DNA of 5,610 nucleotides, from contig VGXK01000155.1 of the NCBI GenBank assembly GCA_016873355.1, positions 1 through 5,610 of the forward strand, written 5' to 3'. Below the pieces are notes generated by a model that saw nothing but the letters and a program-made list of their open reading frames with translations, did not search any database and had not been told where the DNA came from. Positions 1 through 5,610 of this stretch are shown here, piece after piece. The position numbers were made by a program, and so were the translations under genes. The DNA comes from Phycisphaerae bacterium. GTDB taxonomy: Bacteria; Planctomycetota; Phycisphaerae; Phycisphaerales; SM1A02. Every line of letters begins with the position of its first letter. Position 1 is the first letter of the stretch.

Positions 1-2619
1 CATCCAGGTTCGCGCGTGCGAGGCGAGCTCCTCGTCGTGAGGCTGGGCCCCGAGCGCTCGAAGGGCCGCGTCGGCGGCACGCTCACGCGCCGCGAGGGCC
101 GAGGGGCCGTGCGCCGCCAGCGCTGCGGCCATGCGCGACAGCGCCATCGCCGCCGCCGGGCGCGTCGAGTCCGAGGCGACCATGTCGGTCGAACGAAGCT
201 CCTGCGAGGCGAGGATCCGCTGCCACGAATCGATCGCCGCCTCAGCTCGGCCTCGACGAAGTTCCCAGTCTCCTTCGGCGAGCGCGCAGCGGACTCGATC
301 CACGGCTCGACGCGACGCACGCTGCGCCAGCGCCAGAAGCCGCCGCGCGTCCGGGTCGGGCAGCTCGGTTTCGACCACCGCGCACGCGAGCATCCGCTCG
401 ACGACCTCGCTGCGGATCGCATCGTCGTCGGCCCGATCGAGGGCGGCGACCGCGGTCGACGCCCCTTCGAAGATCATCGGCGCCACGCCGCACTGGATGC
501 CGAGCTCGAGCAGCGCCATCGCGCGGGTCGCGTCGTTCGGATCCCGCGCCATCCAGTCGCGGATCGCCTTCTCGGCGCCGGCGAGCGGCATGTAGCAGTC
601 GAGTCGATCGGCGCCCGCATGCAGCAACTGGCCGCCGGCGAGCAGCGGAAGTCCCGGCCGTCCCGTCTCGATGCCGCGCACCACGCGTCCGTCGTTCGAG
701 TCGACGATCACGATGCGGTCGGCGAGCGGCACGAGCACGGCGGGGCGACCTTCGAGCACGCCGTCGACGAAGGAGAGTCGCCCGCGGATGCGGGCCTTGC
801 CGGGGCCGATGCCCGCCTGCGCCAATCCCGCCGAGAGCGACCAGCGCGGGCGATCGAGCGACTCAGTCGAATCCGCGTCGAAGAACAGCACGTCGTCGCC
901 GACGGCCAGGATGCGGACGCCGTCGCGATCGCCGACGAGGTAGCGCGGAACGCCCCAGGCCTCGCCGCGACCGAGCGTCATGGTGCGCTTCAGGGCGCCG
1001 TCCTCGGCATCGAGCAGCATCACGCCCTTCTGATCGGGCGAGATTGCGAGCAATCCCTGCGGCGTCGGCACCGGCGAACCGTTCTCCCACGGAAGCGGCG
1101 GGGCCGTGATGTCGGTCACGGGCACGGCCGTGCGAACGAGCCATCGGATCGTCCCGGTCGACGGCTCGATGCGCGCCGTGGCGCCGACGGTGCTCGCCAC
1201 GAAGATCGCGCCGTCGTGCACCACCGGATCGCTGAAGGCTCGCATGTTGCTCATCGGACGGCTGCCGCAGCCGGCCAGGTAGGTCGTCCAGCGCGGCCGA
1301 CCGGTGGCGAGCTCGAGTCCCACGAGCGTGGCCACGCTCTCCTGCCGCGCGTTCACCTTGCGACCCATCACCACGACCGTGTCGTCGACGACGACCGCGG
1401 CGCCGTGCGGGAAGAGCCCGTCGCTTCCGTCGGGATCCGCGAGCTCGAGCGACGCGAGCGATCGCTCCCAGATCGGTTCGCCCGTCTCGAGATCGAGCGC
1501 GACGACGCGACCGGCGCCGGTGCGCCGCTTCTCCGCGCCGTGGCCGCTGAGCAGGATGAGCATGTCGCCGGCGATCGTCATGCGCGACGAATCGGCGATG
1601 GGCGACACGTCGAGATCCTCGGCGGGCGAGAGCGATCGCCGCCAGCGCACGCGGCGGCTCAGGCGATCGATCGCGGTGACGACCTGACCTTCCGAGAGGT
1701 AGACGCGGTCGCCGTCGGCGAGAGGCTCGACGGTGAGCAGCGAGCCGTCGTCGAGCGCCTGCGTGGCGCTCGGCACCGTGAGCAGCGGGCCGTCGGCGGG
1801 ATTGAGATAGCGCCGCGAATAGGGCGAATTCGGCAGCGGAAGGCGCCAGATGCGGGGCCAGCTCGGCGATCGATCGAGCGCCGTCGCGTCGACCGGGTCA
1901 CGCCGGGACGAATCGCCCGCATCACGGGACGCGGCCGCGATCGGCGCCACGGAGGGGTCCTCCGACGAGAGTCGATCGAGCTGCTCCCGTGCCTGCGCCG
2001 CGATCGAGGAAGCGCCGACGAGCGACGCGGCCCGGAACCGCATGGCCAGCGCGAACGCCCGCGAGCGCGCGTCCGACGCCTGCGCCTCGTCGAAGCCGCG
2101 AAGCCGCGAGAGCGCCGACGCGGGTCGTCCCGCCTCGAGGTCCCGCTGCGCCAGGCGCAGGATCGCGTCGGCGCCGGCGCTCGTGAGCGGCGCGATCCGC
2201 GCCAGCGTCTCGAACCGGCCCTCGTCGACGAGTCGTTCGACGGTCGGCGCCATGATCTCGCGCCACGCCTCGAGCACCTTCGGCGAGCCGCGCAGCAGCT
2301 CCGCGGCTCGCTGCGACGCGGGCGCGAAGCGATCGCCGCCCGCTTCGACGGCCACGAGCCGGTCGCCGTACTCGCCGAGGATCCGCTGCACGAGTCGAGC
2401 GCTCTCGATCGGATTCGAGTCCCGCAGATCCTCCGCGCGCCGGCAGAGCTGGAGCGCGGTCGGGCTGTCGCCCACGGTCGGGATCGCCGACTCCTGCGCC
2501 TGCGCTCGAAGCGCCGGAAGAAGGCTCGCCGCGAGCAGCACCACGGCGCCGACGGCGCCGGAGCGAGCCGCTCCCGTCGGGCCGATGGCGCCCGCGCCGC
2601 GAACCGGGCGGCGCGGCAT
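1..2619 (-). CDS. Exported PQQ-like beta-propeller protein with flanking TPR-like helical regions (3' end cut by window edge)
   Basis: The minus strand reads open from an ATG at 2617-2619 to the left edge, 873 residues with no stop, so the C-terminus is missing. The start is fixed by a strong ribosome binding site and by the Sec-type signal peptide that follows: Arg-rich residues 1-19, hydrophobic core about 22-37 (AVGAVVLLAASLLPAL), likely cleavage after the AQA at 39-41. Residues about 50-235 are helical and Ala/Arg/Glu-rich. Residues about 290-680 form PQQ-type blades. The clearest is VVALDLETGEPIW (372-384), followed by LVGLELATGRPRW (432-444), ARIEPSTGTIRW (482-493), VMLLDAEDG (533-541) and IVIVDSNDG (636-644). 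A weaker blade lies at 312-330. Residues about 683-873 are again TPR-like (IRDWMARDPNDATRAMALLE, 686-705). Such propellers usually serve as protein-interaction scaffolds (as in BamB) or as quinoprotein folds. No CxxCH haem site and no lipobox is seen, so a periplasmic or surface scaffold is likelier than a dehydrogenase. The exact function is unknown. It is divergent from the gene at 2784. Confidence 0.9.
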   Translation of the reverse strand, partial: MPRRPVRGAGAIGPTGAARSGAVGAVVLLAASLLPALRAQAQESAIPTVGDSPTALQLCRRAEDLRDSNPIESARLVQRILGEYGDRLVAVEAGGDRFAPASQRAAELLRGSPKVLEAWREIMAPTVERLVDEGRFETLARIAPLTSAGADAILRLAQRDLEAGRPASALSRLRGFDEAQASDARSRAFALAMRFRAASLVGASSIAAQAREQLDRLSSEDPSVAPIAAASRDAGDSSRRDPVDATALDRSPSWPRIWRLPLPNSPYSRRYLNPADGPLLTVPSATQALDDGSLLTVEPLADGDRVYLSEGQVVTAIDRLSRRVRWRRSLSPAEDLDVSPIADSSRMTIAGDMLILLSGHGAEKRRTGAGRVVALDLETGEPIWERSLASLELADPDGSDGLFPHGAAVVVDDTVVVMGRKVNARQESVATLVGLELATGRPRWTTYLAGCGSRPMSNMRAFSDPVVHDGAIFVASTVGATARIEPSTGTIRWLVRTAVPVTDITAPPLPWENGSPVPTPQGLLAISPDQKGVMLLDAEDGALKRTMTLGRGEAWGVPRYLVGDRDGVRILAVGDDVLFFDADSTESLDRPRWSLSAGLAQAGIGPGKARIRGRLSFVDGVLEGRPAVLVPLADRIVIVDSNDGRVVRGIETGRPGLPLLAGGQLLHAGADRLDCYMPLAGAEKAIRDWMARDPNDATRAMALLELGIQCGVAPMIFEGASTAVAALDRADDDAIRSEVVERMLACAVVETELPDPDARRLLALAQRASRRAVDRVRCALAEGDWELRRGRAEAAIDSWQRILASQELRSTDMVASDSTRPAAAMALSRMAAALAAHGPSALAARERAADAALRALGAQPHDEELASHARTWM

Positions 2620-2783
2620 CGACCTCTCCTGCCTCGCGGAGCAACGTCGAAGGATCAAGGGCGGGTGCCTCCTGGGCGGGAATCGCACGCCTCCGGCGGG
2701 CGAGCCCGTTCCCCGATACATTCTTCGAGACCACGGCGGAAAGGCCAGCCGAGCATCCTCCCGGCGCGGAACGAAACGACGCC
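2620..2783. promoter_or_regulatory. Divergent intergenic region, probable promoters for both flanking genes
   Basis: These 164 bases separate the start of the minus-strand propeller gene from the start of the plus-strand small exported protein, so promoters for both should lie here or just inside the genes. The only clearly less GC-rich patch is about 2715-2729 (GATACATTCTTCGAG). It contains TACATT at 2717-2722, which matches 4 of 6 bases of a sigma-70 -10 box for the plus strand, but there is no convincing -35 box at the right distance. Minus-strand matches are weaker (TTTCCG, 16 bases, TGTATC). I see no clear operator palindrome. The function is inferred mainly from gene orientation. Confidence 0.4.
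2623..2630 (-). promoter_or_regulatory. Shine-Dalgarno site of the propeller gene
   Basis: The minus strand reads AGGAGAGG followed by TCG and the ATG at 2619. The AGGAG core lies 6 bases from the start, which is good spacing. This site decides the start codon, because the frame stays open further upstream without any comparable site. Confidence 0.8.
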
Positions 2784-3299
2784 ATGACGACCTGTAAGCA
2801 TCGAGTGGGTTCCGATCATGCGGCCCTGCCCGCCGGCGCGGCGGCGCTCGCGGCGACGCTTGCGGCGCTCGCGGCCTCGAGCGGCTGCGTGCCGTCGCCG
2901 AAGATCACGATCACGAGCGTCGACGTCGTCGAGGTCGGCGAGCAGGCGTCGGAGCTCGCCATCCGGCTCACGCTTTTGAACGACGCCGACGTTCCGGTGA
3001 AACTCGACATGTGGTCCTACCACCTCCGCGCCGCGGGCGCGACCTACTCCGGCCGCTGGTCCGCGGGAATCACCGTCCCTGCCATGGAGACGGTGAATGC
3101 CTCCATTCCCGCAGTGATACCCAACTCGGCGTCTCCGGGTCCGGGCTGCGCCTGGACGAGTGGCGGCTCGGTGACCTATCTCGCGCCGAGCCGCCTGGCG
3201 GAAGTGCTCTTCGAGCTCGGGCTCAATCGGCCGTCGACGGGATTCTCCGGCGCAGGCCCGTCGATGGGAACCGGCGGACCCGTCCCGGAAGCGCCCTGA
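2784..3299 (+). CDS. Small exported LEA14/WHy-like protein, possible lipoprotein
   Basis: 171 residues, ATG at 2784, TGA at 3297-3299. The N-terminus is short and carries K5, H6 and R7, followed by an Ala/Leu-rich hydrophobic stretch (13-31) and then ASSGC with Cys35. This fits a permissive lipobox, though position -3 is Ser rather than the usual Leu, so it could be a lipoprotein or simply a cleaved Sec substrate. Residues about 41-112 resemble the LEA-2/WHy beta-sandwich: alternating strands, a central 'LTLLNDADVPVKLDMWSYHL' (62-81) that matches the family's 'N-x-x-x-x-P-v-x-l-x-x-x-x-y-x-l' signature, then 'IPAVI' (108-112). The C-terminal part, with 'GSVTYL' (128-133) and 'STGFSGAG' (151-158), fits the domain's last strands. 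The family is linked to desiccation or stress protection in plants and some bacteria, but the role of this protein is unknown. No good Shine-Dalgarno site precedes the ATG. An in-frame GTG at 2805 is an alternative start and would remove the Lys/His/Arg residues. It is convergent with ppk1. Confidence 0.75.
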   Translation: MTTCKHRVGSDHAALPAGAAALAATLAALAASSGCVPSPKITITSVDVVEVGEQASELAIRLTLLNDADVPVKLDMWSYHLRAAGATYSGRWSAGITVPAMETVNASIPAVIPNSASPGPGCAWTSGGSVTYLAPSRLAEVLFELGLNRPSTGFSGAGPSMGTGGPVPEAP

Positions 3300-3305
3300 G
3301 CCTCG

Positions 3306-3324
3306 GCGCGCGACCGCCGCGCGT
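3306..3324. terminator. GC-rich hairpin between convergent genes, possible bidirectional terminator
   Basis: CGCGCG at 3307-3312 can pair with CGCGCG at 3318-3323 around a 5-base loop, with an extra G-U pair (3306/3324) on the plus-strand transcript. It lies 7 bases after the stop of the small exported protein and about 50 bases past the ppk1 stop on the other strand. There is no T-tract on either side, so it is not a canonical intrinsic terminator. Such CG runs also arise by chance in DNA of this composition. Confidence 0.25.
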
Positions 3325-3372
3325 GCTCGTTCGCATCCCGGCGCGAAACTCGGCCGCTTCGTCACGCTTCGA

Positions 3373-5610
3373 TCACGCCGATCGCGCCGCGCGCTCGCCG
3401 TTCCGCGCGAGGGCAAGCTGCATGAGCCGCGAGTGAGCGCCGATGGCGCGAGGATCCGCGGCATCGAGTCCCTCCGACGAGACGCGCCGGTAGGTGCCGT
3501 CCTGCTCCATCTCCCAGGCGGTGGCGCGATCCTCGAGGCAGACCTGGAGCACCTCCCAGAGCTGCGCGCGAAGCCCCTTCGCCTCGACCGGCGTGGCTGC
3601 CTCCACGCGCGTCTGGAGGTTGCGGTACATCCAGTCGGCGCTGCCGATGTAGAAGTCGCCTTCGAGCGGATCGCTGCGGCCGCCCTGGAACCAGAAGATG
3701 CGGCTGTGCTCGAGGAAGCGCCCCACGATCGAGCGCACGCGGATGTTCTCCGAGAGCCCGGGCACGCCCGGTCGCAGGCAGCAGAAGCCGCGCACGATGA
3801 GATCGACCTGCACGCCCGCCTGGCTCGCGCGGTAGAGCGCGTCCATCACGCCGCGATCCTCGAGCTGGTTCATCTTGGCCACGATGCGACCCGGCCGCTC
3901 CTTCGAGTGGAGCAGCGTCTCGCGCTCGATGAGCTCCAGAAAGCGCCGCTTCATCGCCACCGGCGCCACGAGCAGCTTCGAGTACTCCTTCTGGCGCGAT
4001 CGTCCGGTCATGTAGTTGAAGAGCCCGACGAGATCCTCGGTGATCTGCGGATCGCAGGTGAAGAGTCCCACGTCCTCGTAGAGTCGCGCCGTCTTCGAGT
4101 TGTAGTTGCCGGTGCCGATGTGTCCGTAGCAGCGCAGTCCCGTCGGCTCCTGCCGCACCACGAGCGTCGTCTTCGTGTGCGTCTTGAGGCCGACCACGCC
4201 GTAGGCCACGTGCACGCCCGCGTCCTCGAGCTTGCGCGCCCAGAGGATGTTGCGGGCTTCGTCGAAGCGCGCACGCAGTTCGACGAGCACCGCCACCTGC
4301 TTGCCCGCTTCCGCCGCCTCGATGAGGCTCGACACGAACGGACTGTCGCCGGAGGTTCGATAGAGCGACTGCTTGATGGCGACCACGCGCGGATCGCGCG
4401 CCGCCTGCTCCACGAACTGCTCGACCGTCGCCTCGAAGCTCTCGTAGGGGTGACGCACGAGCACGTCGCCCGCGCGGATGAGATTGAAGATGTCGCCCTC
4501 GTCGTCGGCCATGCCCGGTGGCGTGAGCGGCGACCACTTCGGCCAGTGCAGCTCCGGAATGTCGAGATCCGCGATCGCGGCGAGCGCGCCGTAGTCGAGC
4601 AGTCCCTCGGTCTCGAAGATCGCCTCGGGCTCGAGCTGGAGCTCGTCCATGAGGAAGCGGAGAATGCGCGGATTCGGACGGCTGCCGAGTTCCAGGCGCA
4701 CCACGCGCGCGAAGCGCCGCTCCTTGAGCGCCTGCTGGATCGCTTCGAGCAGGTCCTCGACGTCCTCGTTGTCGCGCTCGATCTCGGCGTTGCGCGTGAC
4801 GCGGAACGGCAGCACCTTGAGCACTTCCATGCCCGGGAAGAGCTCGTCCAGGTTGTGCTCGATGATCTCCTGGAGCGGCACGAAGCGCCGGGTTCCCGGC
4901 ACCTGGTAGAGGCGACTCGGGATCTCGGGCACCTTCACGCGCGCAAAGAGCTGCTCGCTCTCGCCCGGGCGGCGCAGCATCACGCCGAGCGAGACGCTCA
5001 TGTTCGAGATGAACGGAAAGCGATGTCCCGGATCGACCGCGAGCGGCGTCAGGATCGGGAAGACGTTCTGGTGGAACCAGGTCTCGGCGTCGCGCCGTTC
5101 CTGCGCCGTGAGCTCGTTCCATTGAAGCAGCCCGATGCCGTGCTCGGCGAGTCGCGGCAGGATGTCGCCGCGCAGGATCTCCGCCTGCCGATGGCCGAGG
5201 TCCGTCACGAGCGCTCGGATCTGCTCCATCACCTGCGCCGGCGAGAGCGCCTCGGGAACGGGCCAGCTCATGCCCATCGCGGCGCGACGATGCAGCACGC
5301 CCACCCGCTTCATGAAGAACTCGTCGAGGTTGCTCGAGAAGATCGAGAGGAAGCGAAGCCGCTCGAGCGGCGGCGTGCGAGATTCGGCGGCGATGTCGAG
5401 CACGCGCCGGTTGAACTGAAGCCACTCGATGTCGCGGTTCAGGAAGCGCGCGAGGTCCGATTGAATCGCCGGCGCACCCGCGGGCGCCGCGCCGCCCGTC
5501 GTGGCGCTCGCGGGCCCGGCGCTCGCGGACCCCGCGCTCGCGGGCGCGCTGCTCGACGGCGCGGTGCCGCCGGATGCCGCGAGCGGTCCGTCGAGATCGC
5601 GGTCGGGCCA
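3373..5610 (-). CDS. ppk1: Polyphosphate kinase 1 (5' end cut by window edge)
   Basis: The enzyme reversibly transfers the ATP gamma-phosphate onto inorganic polyphosphate. The frame is open from the right edge to a TGA at 3373-3375, giving 745 visible residues (residue 1 is the codon at 5608-5610). Domains in order: a low-complexity extension (about 8-50), N domain from FLNRDIEWLQFN (56-67) through SSNLDEFFMKRV (92-103), head domain, then the two phospholipase-D-like C domains. Key residues, by correspondence with E. coli PPK: N94 (N45), R418 (R375), R448 (R405), the phosphorylated His478 in GLKTHTKTTL (H435), Y511 (Y468), R607 (R564) and H635 in FLEHSRIFWF (H592). The spacings R418-R448 (30), R448-H478 (30) and H478-H635 (157) equal those of the E. 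coli enzyme, so it should be active. A GTG at 5401-5403 is not the real start, because it would delete conserved N-domain residues. The true start is beyond the window. No phoU or ppx neighbour is visible. Confidence 0.97.
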   Translation of the reverse strand, partial: WPDRDLDGPLAASGGTAPSSSAPASAGSASAGPASATTGGAAPAGAPAIQSDLARFLNRDIEWLQFNRRVLDIAAESRTPPLERLRFLSIFSSNLDEFFMKRVGVLHRRAAMGMSWPVPEALSPAQVMEQIRALVTDLGHRQAEILRGDILPRLAEHGIGLLQWNELTAQERRDAETWFHQNVFPILTPLAVDPGHRFPFISNMSVSLGVMLRRPGESEQLFARVKVPEIPSRLYQVPGTRRFVPLQEIIEHNLDELFPGMEVLKVLPFRVTRNAEIERDNEDVEDLLEAIQQALKERRFARVVRLELGSRPNPRILRFLMDELQLEPEAIFETEGLLDYGALAAIADLDIPELHWPKWSPLTPPGMADDEGDIFNLIRAGDVLVRHPYESFEATVEQFVEQAARDPRVVAIKQSLYRTSGDSPFVSSLIEAAEAGKQVAVLVELRARFDEARNILWARKLEDAGVHVAYGVVGLKTHTKTTLVVRQEPTGLRCYGHIGTGNYNSKTARLYEDVGLFTCDPQITEDLVGLFNYMTGRSRQKEYSKLLVAPVAMKRRFLELIERETLLHSKERPGRIVAKMNQLEDRGVMDALYRASQAGVQVDLIVRGFCCLRPGVPGLSENIRVRSIVGRFLEHSRIFWFQGGRSDPLEGDFYIGSADWMYRNLQTRVEAATPVEAKGLRAQLWEVLQVCLEDRATAWEMEQDGTYRRVSSEGLDAADPRAIGAHSRLMQLALARNGERAARSA
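5504..5543. repeat. 15-bp-period tandem repeat inside the ppk1 N-terminal extension
   Basis: The 10-base unit GCGCTCGCGG (plus strand) occurs perfectly at 5504-5513, 5519-5528 and 5534-5543, exactly 15 bases apart, with variable 5-base spacers. On the coding (minus) strand it encodes the pentapeptide series ASAGS-ASAGP-ASATT (visible residues 24-38). Because the period is a multiple of three, copy-number change would keep ppk1 in frame. The whole stretch from residue about 8 to 50 is rich in Ala, Ser, Gly and Pro and is predicted to be a disordered linker. Confidence 0.75.

Noticed and set aside
2717..2722. TACATT as a definite sigma-70 -10 box.
   Set aside because: It matches only 4 of 6 bases and has no -35 partner at 16-18 bases upstream (the sequence there is CGGCGG-like), so it is mentioned only as a weak candidate in the divergent region.
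1922..2785. A 287-codon minus-strand frame across the 5' half of the propeller gene and the divergent region.
   Set aside because: It overlaps the signal peptide and helical region of the propeller gene in another frame, is Arg/Gly/Ala-rich and low in complexity, and has no ribosome binding site that I can see.
16..2787. A 923-codon open frame on the plus strand covering the whole propeller gene.
   Set aside because: It is codon-on-codon antisense to the minus-strand gene. In that phase a stop needs a TTA, CTA or TCA codon in the real gene, and such GC-rich genes avoid these. The translation is dominated by Arg, His, Ala and Gly and shows no recognisable domain, while the opposite strand has a signal peptide, a ribosome binding site and PQQ blades.
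1850..2797. A 315-codon plus-strand frame rich in Ser, Arg and Ala.
   Set aside because: It is antisense to the propeller gene, its composition is typical of a wrong frame in GC-rich DNA, and no motif or ribosome binding site supports it.
2655..3464. A 269-codon minus-strand frame opposite the small exported protein.
   Set aside because: It is highly Arg-rich with no domain pattern, crosses the intergenic hairpin and the end of ppk1, and lies antisense to a plus-strand gene with a signal peptide and a WHy-like pattern.
5401..5403. A GTG codon as the start of ppk1 (676-residue version).
   Set aside because: The frame is open upstream and encodes the conserved FLNRDIEWLQFNRR segment of the PPK1 N domain, which this start would remove.
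3362..5425. A 687-codon minus-strand frame overlapping almost all of ppk1.
   Set aside because: It is the +1/+2 shadow of ppk1: Arg/Ala/Gly-rich and with no domain, whereas the neighbouring frame carries every PPK1 catalytic residue at correct spacing.
1..5610. A new multi-gene defence, mobile or biosynthetic system.
   Set aside because: The three genes are in divergent and convergent orientation, are not an operon, and include one housekeeping enzyme. There are no transposase, integrase, toxin-antitoxin, nuclease or repeat-array signatures.

Overview
This is a 5.6 kb window of very GC-rich bacterial DNA (about 70% GC by eye, not computed). It holds three protein-coding genes, two of them cut by the window edges. 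I see no tRNA, rRNA, CRISPR array, insertion sequence or attachment site. The organism is most likely a GC-rich environmental Gram-negative bacterium. A planctomycete, perhaps of the Phycisphaerae, is my best guess, because large secreted PQQ-propeller proteins flanked by helical repeats are common there and the PPK1 N-terminus resembles that group. This placement is inference and cannot be proven from the window.

Layout, left to right. (1) Minus strand, 1-2619: an exported beta-propeller protein with PQQ-like repeats between two helical, TPR-like regions. Its N-terminus with signal peptide lies at 2619 and its C-terminus runs off the left edge. It has an obvious ribosome binding site. (2) A divergent intergenic region, 2620-2783. 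(3) Plus strand, 2784-3299: a small exported protein, possibly a lipoprotein, with a LEA14/WHy-like beta-sandwich. (4) A 73-base convergent gap with a GC-rich hairpin. (5) Minus strand, 3373-5610: polyphosphate kinase 1 with all catalytic residues in place. Its 5' end runs off the right edge, preceded by an Ala/Ser/Gly/Pro-rich N-terminal extension encoded partly by a 15-bp-period repeat.

The three genes do not form one operon. The first two are divergent and the second and third are convergent. Polyphosphate synthesis (cytoplasm or inner membrane) and two exported proteins of unknown role share no evident pathway. A stress link between polyphosphate and a WHy-like protein is conceivable, but nothing in the sequence demonstrates it.

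The window contains long open frames on both strands because stop codons are rare in such GC-rich DNA. The most striking is a 923-codon plus-strand frame lying codon-on-codon antisense to the propeller gene. I read it as an artefact. I found no convincing evidence of a new multi-gene system here. The points most worth a second look are the architecture of the propeller protein, the PPK1 N-terminal extension, the small WHy-like protein, and an apparent excess of the palindrome GCGATCGC.
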